Source of the DNA: Ditylenchus dipsaci
Lineage: Eukaryota > Nematoda > Chromadorea > Rhabditida > Anguinidae
Direction of reading: 5' to 3'
DNA: 64,000 nt
Assembly (NCBI GenBank): GCA_004194705.1
Contig: SADC01000857.1
Location: 1 to 64,000 of the forward strand
The notes beneath the pieces are model-generated. The model searched no databases. It was not told the DNA's origin and saw only the letters and a list, made by a program, of their open reading frames with translations. A program made the position numbers and the translations under genes. Below are positions 11,569 through 24,663 of the stretch, in pieces (position 1 is the stretch's first letter; every line of letters starts with the position of its first letter).

Positions 11569-13470
11569 ATGGCTACCGAAACTGTCGAAAAACCGATCAA
11601 AGAAAAGTTTGCTGAATTGGTAGAATGCTTGCGCAAAAACGATGCTGACTCTGTAAGTTCTTAATCCAGCTTTCTGCTTGAGGTTTATTTGCCTAATTGA
11701 TTCTAGGCTAAGCGATTCGTCACATATCTTCCAGAATTGACAAAATATGAGGATGACAGTGGAAGGTAAATATTTCTTTTCTAACATATAGGGTTGTCGA
11801 CGTGGAATTCGTCACTTTTGGACATTTTTCAAAATTTTAACTGCAGAAGCCATCTGTATTTTTTCTCGGTGATACCTTTTTTCAAATTTGACGATATTTC
11901 CAACACAGTGGTATATCAAGTGTCAAAATTATTTCAGAAAATTTTCATGCACATGGCCTTTCTTTTCGACGTGGGCAATGTCATAATCGACTTTTGACGT
12001 CGCCCCACGTATATACCATTTTTTGGAAATGTTGTCAAATTTTAAAAAAGTTATCACCGAGAAAAAGTACAGATGGCTTTTTTTTAATTCAAAAATGTCC
12101 AAAAGTGGCGAACTCCACGTCGACAACCCTACTAGCATATAAAAAATAAATTTTACAGACTTGCCTTGCACTGGGCTGCTACTGGTGATTTTTTGACATG
12201 TTGGTTAGCGATATAAAGAACCTCAAACACCTACATTATCCAATGAAAAATCCTTTCACTAATATTTTTTCTGTTATAGGAGGATGCTTGCCGTTCATTC
12301 AGTTGATCCTGGGAGCAGAGCCTTCGTTGGTTAACAAGACAGATGAAAGTGGTTGGACTCCATTGGTAAGTCTGCTGGTATTTTGTGTCTGTGAGCCTGG
12401 TTAAATTTTAGTGGGCCTGGTTAAATTTTTAAAGTGCGTTGTTTTTTGAGCGCGGATTTTGAGATGATTTTGGGTGCTATCCTCTCATCCTCTCATCCTC
12501 TCAACTTTTTTTTACGAAGTTTAAAGGTTTTTTTTCTAAATTTAGTATTTGACTAATATCCCCGTGAAACCCAAACCTACATCTAAAGGCTATCCGTTAT
12601 GCGCAGGGGTTTTTTTATCAGAAATATTAGTAAATCGTATTCTGATTTTAGATGATTGCCTCAAGTGCTGGTCGTGCTGAAGTTGTGAAATATCTGCTTT
12701 CTTTTTCAGAAATAAATGTGAACCACAGGTTGGCTCTTTATGTGGTACTATCTTTGAGAATGTAAAAGTTGTTTGGTTTTAGGAACAACAATGGTCAGTC
12801 TTCACTTCAGTATGCCTGCTCTAAGAGCCACGAGGAAATAGCCAAGATGCTAATTGGAAATGGGGCCGACTTGAACAATCAGGACAACTATGGAGCTTCG
12901 CCTTTGCACAGGGCTACTTGCCAAGGTGAAACTTTTATTCCGTCTTTTAGTTCCGACTATTTTTGGTAAAAAGGTTGTTTTTTGGAGGTACCTTTTTGAG
13001 CATCCTTTTTGCCTCCCTCTACTCTAGGTTATCTGCGGTGCGGGAATCCATGGAGTTTTTTGCATAAGTCTAGACTTTTTTCGTGGGTCACAATGTCTCC
13101 CGTTAGATCTACAGCCGAATTTGACTGCTCAATTCTAATGATATAAATTTGGGATTCTTAACTCGATTGTGATTGAAAGGATATAAAAAAAATTCAATCT
13201 GAATTGAAAAAAATATTTAGGTCACGAGAAGATGGTGCGTCTGCTGGTTGGAAACAAAAAGATCAAAGTGAATGTAAAGGACAGGGATGGAAACACGCCA
13301 TTGCACTGCGCCTGCGAAGATGACAACGAGAGCCTCGCTATATTCCTGACTAAAAACGGAGGTGACATTCACATGCACAATAAAGAAGAGAAGTGCCCGT
13401 TGGATCTCGCCAAAAGTCTGAGCTGAAGAAGAAACTGGTGGCTGCTGCAGAGAATAAGGTGATTGCGTGA
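11569..13470 (+). pseudogene. PSMD10: Gankyrin/PSMD10 copy 1, frameshift in last exon
   Basis: Exons: 11569-11652, 11707-11765, 12159-12184, 12280-12365, 12652-12728, 12783-12925 and 13221-13470. The protein is the ankyrin-repeat chaperone of the 26S proteasome base, known to assist assembly through the ATPase Rpt3. All exons match copy 2 except that exon 7 has lost one A in the run after CTCGCC (near 13410). The frame therefore shifts after PLDLAK and stops at 13426, removing the last 18 or so residues. The ankyrin repeats remain, so a truncated product could still fold. The missing A may equally be a homopolymer sequencing error. Confidence 0.85.
11791..12129. mobile_element. GGGTTGTC MITE in gankyrin intron 2, copy 1
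   Basis: An inverted repeat running from GGGTTGTCGACGTGGA to TCCACGTCGACAACCC, with TA on both sides. It makes up most of intron 2 and predates the triplication, since all three units have it. The ends resemble the element at 24664-25095. Confidence 0.85.
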
Positions 13471-13797
13471 AAATATTCTTAATTGTATTCCATTTTTTGT
13501 TGTGGTGTTAAAGTGAGTGTGATCAATAAAATTTTTCGGTCGATAGCTGTGTAGGTGCCGGTTTGGTTTTTTGGCGAATGGTAATCTCAGTTAAATAAAT
13601 GGAGGGTTTTGTTGCACAACTGTTTTCATATACCGTGAATGTTGTAATGTAAAACGGCGCACTGTAGTGTAACGGCCTATTTAAAGTCTTTGTTTAAAAA
13701 CATATTACAGTTAGTCATCGTAAAAATTGCTTAACCTCCATATATTGTCACCACTAAAAAATCTAGGGTCCGTTTTCTGAAATCTTTTACAATTCAT

Positions 13798-14040
13798 GTT
13801 AAAGGGCCATTGCCGTCTCCGACAACGGTTGTCCCCCGCCAATTTAAATGTTTTTCTTTATAGTTGTATTTACGTACGAATTTTTCCACTTGGTTTCTAA
13901 CAAACTATACCTAAAATTAAATTCTAGGCCTTGTTTTGTTAGAAACCAAGTTGAAAAATCCGTATAGAAGTTGAATGATTAGGCGAAAAAATTTGAATTG
14001 GCGGGGACAATTCAAAACAGATGGCAATGACCCTTTAAAG
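13798..14040. repeat. Palindrome with CTTGGTTTCTAACAAAAC core
   Basis: Arms run from TTAAAGGGCCATTGCC to GGCAATGACCCTTTAA around a core where TTGGTTTCTAACAAAAC faces its complement. Copies lie at about 18412-19016 (split by a MITE) and 23386-23628; a diverged relative is at 38685-38940. Confidence 0.75.
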
Positions 14041-15240
14041 GAGCATGCCCGTGCGTTACACGGTGAAATTTGAATTTCCAAAAGGCGGACCACTTTAATG
14101 CGTGAGACCAAAAAAATTTAAATTCAAATTTTCATTTCTATTGTTTGTGCTGTCGTATGTCAGATGTGTGTTACGAATTCTCTTGCAAATTTTAATATTC
14201 TGCTGTGTCACAGCCGACAGATAAAGAAAGTTCACCATCTTTCAGGTTTGTGTGTCATTTTTCAGTGGCTTCTAACTAGTGTTGAGGACCGGGAGTTCGA
14301 GCGAAAGATCAAGAAAAAAAGTTATGATAATTTTTAGTCCGAGCAAGGAACCGAGCAAATAAATATGAGACTGGGAAGAAATCTAGAAAGAGAAGGAGGT
14401 CAAACCAAGAATAATATTTCTCACTCGATCTACTCCAATAAGTGATTTTCGTTTGCAGGTGTATCGAAATCATGATACTGAGTTATGGTCAAAACTGATT
14501 TTATTTTATGAATTACTGTATTTCCTGTAATCTTTTCCCGGGGAGTGATTTTACAACCCCCGAAAATCGAAAATTTTTTAAACGCTATCTCGATATTTTT
14601 GGATTATTTAACAAAATCTAAAAAAATTGGTAAAGCTCGTGGGAGCTAAGAAAATGCAATGAACAGTTTGCAAAATATTGACTCAGGGTGAGATATAAGC
14701 CTTTGAAGTTAGAGTGATTAGTGGGAAGGGAGAAATTACAGCAACAAAAAAATAAATTGCTTTAGGTAGTCCACCTAACATCCGGTAGCTTTTCTAACCT
14801 ATCGAAGGTGGTCTGCCTACTTACCAGAAGATTTATCTACCCTCCGAATGATCTATCTTTCGTGCTCTTTTTCAGAATTTCAAACTGTGTATCACCAGGT
14901 GGATTTCGGAAATGAGTGCCTATTTTGGAAACATGCCTCCCCAGGCATTAGAGACTTGACTAGTTTATTAGAAAACTGATTCAGGACAAAAGTTTTGGTA
15001 CTATCAAACCGTATTCGGCATTTAATTTCAGGTAAAAACGGGCTAGTTCGATAGCACTTATTTTGAAATATTTAGGGTTGTCACACAGTTAACTCGGTTT
15101 TTTGAAAATTTTTGACCTTATTTCATGTTTTTATACACTTTTTTGTCTAAAATTTTGAGCATGTAAGCCTGCGATCGAAAGCTTGGAATGTCAGCTACAC
15201 GATGGTGTAAAAATTTCTTAGATTAATTCATAAAAATGTA
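14041..15240. other. Unit 1 downstream spacer
   Basis: No gene seen. Contains a repeat segment (14040-14200) that reappears inverted at 26405-28560 around a MULE insertion, and a solo CGTATTT-like end near 14515-14650. From about 15073 to 15240 lies the left half of the MITE that is complete at 24664-25095. Confidence 0.6.
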
Positions 15241-16182
15241 ATAAAACACTCACAAGTCGCGAAAAAAAATAAAAAATATTTTTGAAAGCACCAATGTAAA
15301 TAAGAGCGGCCCGAAGGGCCGCCAAGCACTAGTATGTGACTAATATCGAATAGAAAATAACGTTCAAAATTTTAAATGCAAACAAAAAAATAATTCGAAA
15401 ACATTATTGGCAAAATCTATGTGGTCCTGCGCGCATTCAAACCTTTGAAATTGCCATTTTAAGGAAGAGACAGAGTCCTTTAAAGGGGCATGCTCGTCGC
15501 CGGTGGGAATATTTTGAAAGGCGGGTACCAGCGAAATTCAAACGAGAATTAATTTAACGAAATTTTGGAAAAGTCGAGGAAAAATTATACCTCCAGTGGG
15601 AATCGAACCGACGAACAACCTTCGCAGTTCGCCGCCGCCATCCCACTAGGCCACTGATGTTATTCAAAGAAAGAAGAGTTTTTGATTACTTATTGCCCGC
15701 ACGCCGCCTCCAAAATGTTGGATTCTGGAGATACACCTGTTTAGGGAAGGTCTCAGGCGGGTTTTCCTAACCATCCTGAGGCTTCCTGGACCTTTAAACC
15801 CTATTTTAGAGAAGAAAAATCATGCTTGCTGCCACAGGGATTCGAACCTATAGCCTTATGAATCGTGAAAGGAACAATCAAAAGGCTATTAAACAAAACG
15901 ACAAATTGTCGATGAATTCACCTTTCGATGAATTCACCGTCGATGAATTTACCGTCTATGAATTCACCGTTTCTCCCAATTTTTAATTCTTACAATTGTC
16001 ATTCAAATAGTTGCCGCGAAAATAATTTATTTGAAAAGGGATGATATTCAGCGGAATTAGTTTAGAGCCCAAGAAACACTGTTATAAATTCTCGTTTTTC
16101 CTGCAATTTTGATCGAAAATCTTTGCAAACCATTGGCTGTAAATTGCTTATAATCACATTTTTCCAATTTTAGATTTGACCA

Positions 16183-18084
16183 ATGGCTACCGAAACTGTC
16201 GAAAAACCGATCAAAGAAAAGTTTGCTGAATTGGTAGAATGCTTGCGCAAAAACGATGCTGACTCTGTAAGTTCTTAATCCAGCTTTCTGCTTGAGGTTT
16301 ATTTGCCTAATTGATTCTAGGCTAAGCGATTCGTCACATATCTTCCAGAATTGACAAAATATGAGGATGACAGTGGAAGGTAAATATTTCTTTTCTAACA
16401 TATAGGGTTGTCGACGTGGAATTCGTCACTTTTGGACATTTTTCAAAATTTTAACTGCAGAAGCCATCTGTATTTTTTCTCGGTGATACCTTTTTTCAAA
16501 TTTGACGATATTTCCAACACAGTGGTATATCAAGTGTCAAAATTATTTCAGAAAATTTTCATGCACATGGCCTTTCTTTTCGACGTGGGCAATGTCATAA
16601 TCGACTTTTGACGTCGCCCCACGTATATACCATTTTTTGGAAATGTTGTCAAATTTTAAAAAAGTTATCACCGAGAAAAAGTACAGATGGCTTTTTTTTA
16701 ATTCAAAAATGTCCAAAAGTGGCGAACTCCACGTCGACAACCCTACTAGCATATAAAAAATAAATTTTACAGACTTGCCTTGCACTGGGCTGCTACTGGT
16801 GATTTTTTGACATGTTGGTTAGCGATATAAAGAACCTCAAACACCTACATTATCCAATGAAAAATCCTTTCACTAATATTTTTTCTGTTATAGGAGGATG
16901 CTTGCCGTTCATTCAGTTGATCCTGGGAGCAGAGCCTTCGTTGGTTAACAAGACAGATGAAAGTGGTTGGACTCCATTGGTAAGTCTGCTGGTATTTTGT
17001 GTCTGTGAGCCTGGTTAAATTTTAGTGGGCCTGGTTAAATTTTTAAAGTGCGTTGTTTTTTGAGCGCGGATTTTGAGATGATTTTGGGTGCTATCCTCTC
17101 ATCCTCTCATCCTCTCAACTTTTTTTACGAAGTTTAAAGGTTTTTTTTCTAAATTTAGTATTTGACTAATATCCCCGTGAAACCCAAACCTACATCTAAA
17201 GGCTATCCGTTATGCGCAGGGGTTTTTTTCAGAAATATTAGTAAATCGTATTCTGATTTTAGATGATTGCCTCAAGTGCTGGTCGTGCTGAAGTTGTGAA
17301 ATATCTGCTTTCTTTTTCAGAAATAAATGTGAACCACAGGTTGGCTCTTTATGTGGTACTATCTTTGAGAATGTAAAAGTTGTTTGGTTTTAGGAACAAC
17401 AATGGTCAGTCTTCACTTCAGTATGCCTGCTCTAAGAGCCACGAGGAAATAGCCAAGATGCTAATTGGAAATGGGGCCGACTTGAACAATCAGGACAACT
17501 ATGGAGCTTCGCCTTTGCACAGGGCTACTTGCCAAGGTGAAACTTTTATTCCGTCTTTTAGTTCCGACTATTTTTGGGTAAAAAGGTTGTTTTTTTGGAG
17601 GTACCTTTTTGAGCATCCTTTTTGCCTCCCTCTACTCTAGGTTATCTGCGGTGCGGGAATCCATGGAGTTTTTTGCATAAGTCTAGACTTTTTTCGTGGG
17701 TCACAATGTCTCCCGGTTAGATCTACAGCCGAATTTGACTGCTCAATTCTAATGATATAAATTTGGGATTCTTAACTCGATTGTGATTGAAAGGATATAA
17801 AAAAATTCAATCTGAATTGAAAAAAATATTTAGGTCACGAGAAGATGGTGCGTCTGCTGGTTGGAAACAAAAAGATCAAAGTGAATGTAAAGGACAGGGA
17901 TGGAAACACGCCATTGCACTGCGCCTGCGAAGATGACAACGAGAGCCTCGCTATATTCCTGACTAAAAACGGAGGTGACATTCACATGCACAATAAAGAA
18001 GAGAAGTGCCCGTTGGATCTCGCCAAAAAGTCTGAGCTGAAGAAGAAACTGGTGGCTGCTGCAGAGAATAAGGTGATTGCGTGA
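16183..18084 (+). CDS. PSMD10: Gankyrin (26S proteasome non-ATPase subunit 10), intact copy
   Basis: Seven exons, all with GT-AG introns and matching phases: 16183-16266, 16321-16379, 16773-16798 (26 nt), 16894-16979, 17263-17339, 17394-17536 and 17834-18084. They encode 241 residues; human gankyrin has 226. Residues from about 50 onward form ankyrin repeats (for example LALHWAATGG, GNTPLHCACEDDNE), and the tail NKEEKCPLDLAK matches the gankyrin C-terminus closely. The family binds the Rpt3 ATPase during 26S base assembly. The ATG was chosen because CAATTTTAG ends 9 bases before it, a likely 5'UTR or spliced-leader acceptor. The last exon is followed by GATCAATAAAATT, a polyadenylation-type signal. 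As the only frame-intact copy it is the best candidate functional locus. Confidence 0.93.
16405..16743. mobile_element. GGGTTGTC MITE in gankyrin intron 2, copy 2
   Basis: Orthologous to 11791-12129; TA at both borders. Confidence 0.85.
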
Positions 18085-18482
18085 AAATATTCTTAATTGT
18101 ATTCCATTTTTTGTTGTGGTGTTAAAGTGAGTGTGATCAATAAAATTTTTCGGTCGATAGCTGTGTAGGTGCCGGTTTGGTTTTTTGGCGAATGGTAATC
18201 TCAGTTAAATAAATGGAGGGTTTTGTTGCACAACTGTTTTCATATACCGTGAATGTTGTAATGTAAAACGGCGCACTGTAGTGTAACGGCCTATTTAAAG
18301 TCTTTGTTTAAAAACATATTACAGTTAGTCATCGTAAAAATTGCTTAACCTCCATATATTGTCACCACTAAAAAATCTAGGGTCCGTTTTCTGAAATCTT
18401 TTACAATTCATGTTAAAGGGCCATTGCCGTCTCCGACAACGGTTGTCCCCCGCCAATTTAAATGTTTTTCTTTATAGTTGTA

Positions 18483-18839
18483 CAGGTTATTCAAGAAATT
18501 GTAACACTTTCAAACTGCCATAACTTTTTATCCCGGCACGATTTCGAAATTTTGTAAACGCAGATCGACTCAGAATTTCATGGCAATTTTTTTGGTATAT
18601 AATGTCAAAATCACGATTTTCGCTTGGTCCCCCTGTGGTTTTGGTCTTACCCATCCAGAGGCCATCCACAGACCAAGACCAAAACCACAGGGGGACCAAG
18701 CGAAAATCGTGATTTTGACATTATATACCAAAAAATTGCCATGAAATTCTGAGTCGATCTGCGTTTACAAAATTTCGAAATCGTGCCGGATAAAAAGTTA
18801 TGGCAGTTTGAAAGTGTTACAATTTCTTGAATAACCCTG
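18483..18839. mobile_element. MITE inserted only in unit 2
   Basis: A 357-bp near-perfect palindrome with ends CAGG(G)TTATTCAAGAAATTG, flanked by TA (18481-18482, 18840-18841). Units 1 and 3 show the uninterrupted site (GTTGTATTTACG at 13865-13876 and 23452-23463). The centre contains facing copies of CTTGGTCCCCCTGTGG. Confidence 0.95.
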
Positions 18840-21158
18840 TATTTACGTACGAATTTTCCACTTGGTTTCTAACAAAACTATACCTAAAATTAAATTCTAG
18901 GCCTTGTTTTGTTAGAAACCAAGTTGAAAAATCCGTATAGAAGTTGAATGATTAGGCGAAAAAATTTGAATTGGCGGGGGACAATTCAAAACAGATGGCA
19001 ATGACCCTTTAAAGGAGCATGCCCGTGCGTTACACGGTGAAATTTGAATTTCCAAAAGGCGGACCACTTTAATGCGTGAGACCAAAAAAATTTAAATTCA
19101 AATTTTCATTTCTATTGTTTGTGCTGTCGTATGTCAGATGTGTGTTACGAATTCTCTTGCAAATTTTAATATTCTGCTGTGTCACAGCCGACAGATAAAG
19201 AAAGTTCACCATCTTTCAGGTTTGTGTGTCATTTTTTCAGTGGCTTCTAACTAGTGTTGAGGACCGGGAGTTCGAGCGAAAGATCAAGAAAAAAAGTTAT
19301 GATAATTTTTAGTCCGAGCAAGGAACCGAGCAAATAAATATGAGACTGGGAAGAAATCTAGAAAGAGAAGGAGGTCAAACCCAAGAATAATATTTCTCAC
19401 TCGATCTACTCCAATAAGTGATTTTCGTTTGCAGGTGTATCGAAATCATGATACTGAGTTATGGTCAAAACTGATTTTATTTTATGAATTACTGTATTTC
19501 CTGTAATCTTTTCCCCGGGGAGTGATTTTACAACCCCCGAAAATCGAAAATTTTTTAAACGCTATCTCGATATTTTTGGATTATTTAACAAAATCTAAAA
19601 AAATTGGTAAAGCTCGTGGGAGCTAAGAAAATGCAATGAACAGTTTGCAAAATATTGACTCAGGGTGAGATATAAGCCTTTGAAGTTAGAGTGATTAGTG
19701 GGAAGGGAGAAATTACAGCAACAAAAAAATAAATTGCTTTAGGTAGTCCACCTAACATCCGGGTAGCTTTTCTAACCTATCGAAGGTGGTCTGCCTACTT
19801 ACCAGAAGATTTATCTACCCTCCGAATGATCTATCTTTCGTGCTCTTTTTCAGAATTTCAAACTGTGTATCAACCAGGTGGATTTCGGAAATGAGTGCCT
19901 ATTTTGGAAACATGCCTCCCCAGGCATTAGAGACTTGACTAGTTTATTAGAAAACTGATTCAGGACAAAAGTTTTGGTACTATCAAACCGTATTCGGCAT
20001 TTAATTTCAGGTAAAAACGGGCTAGTTCGATAGCACTTATTTTGAAATATTTAGGGTTGTCACACAGTTAACTCGGTTTTTTGAAATTTTTGACCTTATT
20101 TCATGTTTTTATACACTTTTTTGTCTAAAATTTTGAGCATGTAAGCCTGCGATCGAAAGCTTGGAATGTCAGCTACACGATGGTGTAAAAATTTCTTAGA
20201 TTAATTCATAAAAATGTAATAAAACACTCACAAGTCGCGAAAAAAAATAAAAAATATTTTTGAAAGCACCAATGTAAATAAGAGCGGCCCGAAGGGCCGC
20301 CAAGCACTAGTATGTGACTAATATCGAATAGAAAATAACGTTCAAATTTTAAATGCAAACAAAAAAATAATTCGAAAACATTATTGGCAAAATCTATGTG
20401 GTCCTGCGCGCATTCAAACCTTTGAAATTGCCATTTTAAGGAAGAGACAGAGTCCTTTAAAGGGGCATGCTCGTCGCCGGTGGGAATATTTTGAAAGGCG
20501 GGTACCAGCGAAATTCAAACGAGAATTAATTTAACGAAATTTTGGAAAAGTCGAGGAAAAATTATACCTCCAGTGGGAATCGAACCGACGAACAACCTTC
20601 GCAGTTCGCCGCCGCCATCCCACTAGGCCACTGATGTTATTCAAAGAAAGAAGAGTTTTTGATTACTTATTGCCCGCACGCCGCCTCCAAAATGTTGGAT
20701 TCTGGAGATACACCTGTTTAGGGAAGGTCTCAGGCGGGTTTTCCTAACCATCCTGAGGCTTCCTGGACCTTTAAACCCTATTTTAGAGAAGAAAAATCAT
20801 GCTTGCTGCCACAGGGATTCGAACCTATAGCCTTATGAATCGTGAAAGGAACAATCAAAAGGCTATTAAACAAAACGACAAATTGTCGATGAATTCACCT
20901 TTCGATGAATTCACCGTCGATGAATTTACCGTCTATGAATTCACCGTTTCTCCCAATTTTTAATTCTTACAATTGTCATTCAAATAGTTGCCGCGAAAAT
21001 AATTTATTTGAAAAGGGATGATATTCAGCGGAATTAGTTTAGAGCCCAAGAAACACTGTTATAAATTCTCGTTTTTCCTGCAATTTTGATCGAAAATCTT
21101 TGCAAACCATTGGCTGTAAATTGCTTATAATCACATTTTTCAATTTTAGATTTGACCA

Positions 21159-23058
21159 ATGGCTACCGAAACTGTCGAAAAACCGATCAAAGAAAAGTTT
21201 GCTGAATTGGTAGAATGCTTGCGCAAAACGATGCTGACTCTGTAAGTTCTTAATCCAGCTTTCTGCTTGAGGTTTATTTGCCTAATTGATTCTAGGCTAA
21301 GCGATTCGTCACATATCTTCCAGAATTGACAAAATATGAGGATGACAGTGGAAGGTAAATATTTCTTTTCTAACATATAGGGTTGTCGACGTGGAATTCG
21401 TCACTTTTGGACATTTTTCAAAATTTTAACTGCAGAAGCCATCTGTATTTTTTCTCGGTGATACCTTTTTCAAATTTGACGATATTTCCAACACAGTGGT
21501 ATATCAAGTGTCAAAATTATTTCAGAAAATTTTCATGCACATGGCCTTTCTTTTCGACGTGGGCAATGTCATAATCGACTTTTGACGTCGCCCCACGTAT
21601 ATACCATTTTTTGGAAATGTTGTCAAATTTTAAAAAAGTTATCACCGAGAAAAAGTACAGATGGCTTTTTTTTAATTCAAAAATGTCCAAAAGTGGCGAA
21701 CTCCACGTCGACAACCCTACTAGCATATAAAAAATAAATTTTACAGACTTGCCTTGCACTGGGCTGCTACTGGTGATTTTTTGACATGTTGGTTAGCGAT
21801 ATAAAGAACCTCAAACACCTACATTATCCAATGAAAAATCCTTTCACTAATATTTTTTCTGTTATAGGAGGATGCTTGCCGTTCATTCAGTTGATCCTGG
21901 GAGCAGAGCCTTCGTTGGTTAACAAGACAGATGAAAGTGGTTGGACTCCATTGGTAAGTCTGCTGGTATTTTGTGTCTGTGAGCCTGGTTAAATTTTAGT
22001 GGGCCTGGTTAAATTTTTAAAGTGCGTTGTTTTTGAGCGCGGATTTTGAGATGATTTTGGGTGCTATCCTCTCATCCTCTCATCCTCTCAACTTTTTTTT
22101 ACGAAGTTTAAAGGTTTTTTTTCTAAATTTAGTATTTGACTAATATCCCCGTGAAACCCAAACCTACATCTAAAGGCTATCCGTTATGCGCAGGGGTTTT
22201 TTTCAGAAATATTAGTAAATCGTATTCTGATTTTAGATGATTGCCTCAAGTGCTGGTCGTGCTGAAGTTGTGAAATATCTGCTTTCTTTTTCAGAAATAA
22301 ATGTGAACCACAGGTTGGCTCTTTATGTGGTACTATCTTTGAGAATGTAAAAGTTGTTTGGTTTTAGGAACAACAATGGTCAGTCTTCACTTCAGTATGC
22401 CTGCTCTAAGAGCCACGAGGAAATAGCCAAGATGCTAATTGGAAATGGGGCCGACTTGAACAATCAGGACAACTATGGAGCTTCGCCTTTGCACAGGGCT
22501 ACTTGCCAAGGTGAAACTTTTATTCCGTCTTTTAGTTCCGACTATTTTTGGGTAAAAAGGTTGTTTTTTTGGAGGTACCTTTTTGAGCATCCTTTTTGCC
22601 TCCCTCTACTCTAGGTTATCTGCGGTGCGGGAATCCATGGAGTTTTTTGCATAAGTCTAGACTTTTTTCGTGGGTCACAATGTCTCCCGGTTAGATCTAC
22701 AGCCGAATTTGACTGCTCAATTCTAATGATATAAATTTGGGATTCTTAACTCGATTGTGATTGAAAGGATATAAAAAAATTCAATCTGAATTGAAAAAAA
22801 TATTTAGGTCACGAGAAGATGGTGCGTCTGCTGGTTGGAAACAAAAAGATCAAAGTGAATGTAAAGGACAGGGATGGAAACACGCCATTGCACTGCGCCT
22901 GCGAAGATGACAACGAGAGCCTCGCTATATTCCTGACTAAAAACGGAGGTGACATTCACATGCACAATAAAGAAGAGAAGTGCCCGTTGGATCTCGCCAA
23001 AAAGTCTGAGCTGAAGAAGAAACTGGTGGCTGCTGCAGAGAATAAGGTGATTGCGTGA
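21159..23058 (+). pseudogene. PSMD10: Gankyrin/PSMD10 copy 3, frameshift in exon 1
   Basis: Exons: 21159-21241, 21296-21354, 21747-21772, 21868-21953, 22237-22313, 22368-22510 and 22808-23058. Exon 1 is 83 nt instead of 84 because one A is missing from the run in GCGCAAAACG. If real, this shifts the frame after about 22 codons and removes all ankyrin repeats. Exons 2-7 match the intact copy. One lost A in a homopolymer is also the commonest long-read error. Confidence 0.85.
21380..21717. mobile_element. GGGTTGTC MITE in gankyrin intron 2, copy 3
   Basis: Orthologous to 11791-12129; TA at both borders. Confidence 0.85.
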
Positions 23059-24663
23059 AAATATTCTTAATTGTATTCCATTTTTTTGTTGTGGTGTTAA
23101 AGTGAGTGTGATCAATAAAATTTTTCGGTCGATAGCTGTGTAGGTGCCGGTTTGGTTTTTTGGCGAATGGTAATCTCAGTTAAATAAATGGAGGGTTTTG
23201 TTGCACAACTGTTTTCATATACCGTGAATGTTGTAATGTAAAACGGCGCACTGTAGTGTAACGGCCTATTTAAAGTCTTTGTTTAAAAACATATTACAGT
23301 TAGTCATCGTAAAAATTGCTTAACCTCCATATATTGTCACCACTAAAAAATCTAGGGTCCGTTTTCTGAAATCTTTTACAATTCATGTTAAAGGGCCATT
23401 GCCGTCTCCGACAACGGTTGTCCCCGCCAATTTAAATGTTTTTCTTTATAGTTGTATTTACGTACGAATTTTTCCACTTGGTTTCTAACAAAACTATACC
23501 TAAAATTAAATTCTAGGCCTTGTTTTGTTAGAAACCAAGTTGAAAAATCCGTATAGAAGTTGAATGATTAGGCGAAAAAATTTGAATTGGCGGGGACAAT
23601 TCAAAACAGATGGCAATGACCCTTTAAAGGAGCATGCCCGTGCGTTACACGGTGAAATTTGAATTTCCAAAAGGCGGACCACTTTAATGCGTGAGACCAA
23701 AAAATTTAAATTCAAATTTTCATTTCTATTGTTTGTGCTGTCGTATGTCAGATGTGTGTTACGAATTCTCTTGCAAATTTTAATATTCTGCTGTGTCACA
23801 GCCGACAGATAAAGAAAGTTCACCATCTTTCAGGTTTGTGTGTCATTTTTTCAGTGGCTTCTAACTAGTGTTGAGGACCGGGAGTTCGAGCGAAAGATCA
23901 AGAAAAAAAGTTATGATAATTTTTAGTCCGAGCAAGGAACCGAGCAAATAAATATGAGACTGGGAGAAATCTAGAAAGAGAAGGAGGTCAAACCCAAGAA
24001 TAATATTTCTCACTCGATCTACTCCAATAAGTGATTTTCGTTTGCAGGTGTATCGAAATCATGATACTGAGTTATGGTCAAAACTGATTTTATTTTATGA
24101 ATTACTGTATTTCCTGTAATCTTTTCCCCGGGAGTGATTTTACAACCCCCGAAAATCGAAAATTTTTTAAACGCTATCTCGATATTTTTGGATTATTTAA
24201 CAAAATCTAAAAAATTGGTAAAGCTCGTGGGAGCTAAGAAAATGCAATGAACAGTTTGCAAAATATTGACTCAGGGTGAGATATAAGCCTTTGAAGTTAG
24301 AGTGATTAGTGGGAAGGGAGAAATTACAGCAACAAAAAATAAATTGCTTTAGGTAGTCCACCTAACATCCGGGTAGCTTTTCTAACCTATCGAAGGTGGT
24401 CTGCCTACTTACCAGAAGATTTATCTACCCTCCGAATGATCTATCTTTCGTGCTCTTTTTCAGAATTTCAAACTGTGTATCAACCAGGTGGATTTCGGAA
24501 ATGAGTGCCTATTTTGGAAACATGCCTCCCCAGGCATTAGAGACTTGACTAGTTTATTAGAAAACTGATTCAGGACAAAAGTTTTGGTACTATCAAACCG
24601 TATTCGGCATTTAATTTCAGGTAAAAACGGGCTAGTTCGATAGCACTTATTTTGAAATATTTA

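Larger units (their letters stand above)
10630..15240 (+). repeat. Tandem unit 1 of the gankyrin array
   Basis: A 4,611-bp unit starting ATAAAACACTCACAAGTCGC. Unit 2 (15241-20218) and unit 3 (20219-24829) repeat it head to tail. By eye the three differ almost only by single-base changes in homopolymer runs, plus one 357-bp insertion in unit 2. Each unit carries about 0.9 kb of upstream DNA, the seven-exon gankyrin gene and about 1.8 kb of downstream DNA. Confidence 0.95.
15241..20218 (+). repeat. Tandem unit 2 of the gankyrin array
   Basis: 4,978 bp. It equals unit 1 plus a 357-bp MITE (18483-18839) and its TA duplication. It holds the only gankyrin copy without a frame break. Confidence 0.95.

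Noticed and set aside
11443..11787. Minus-strand open frame repeated in all three units
   Set aside because: Antisense to gankyrin exons 1-2 and their intron; it is repeated only because the locus is.
12198..12404. Separate small gene opening MLVSDIKNLKH in each tandem unit
   Set aside because: The frame is intron sequence running into gankyrin exon 4 (12280-12365); splice sites and protein similarity explain the coding part.
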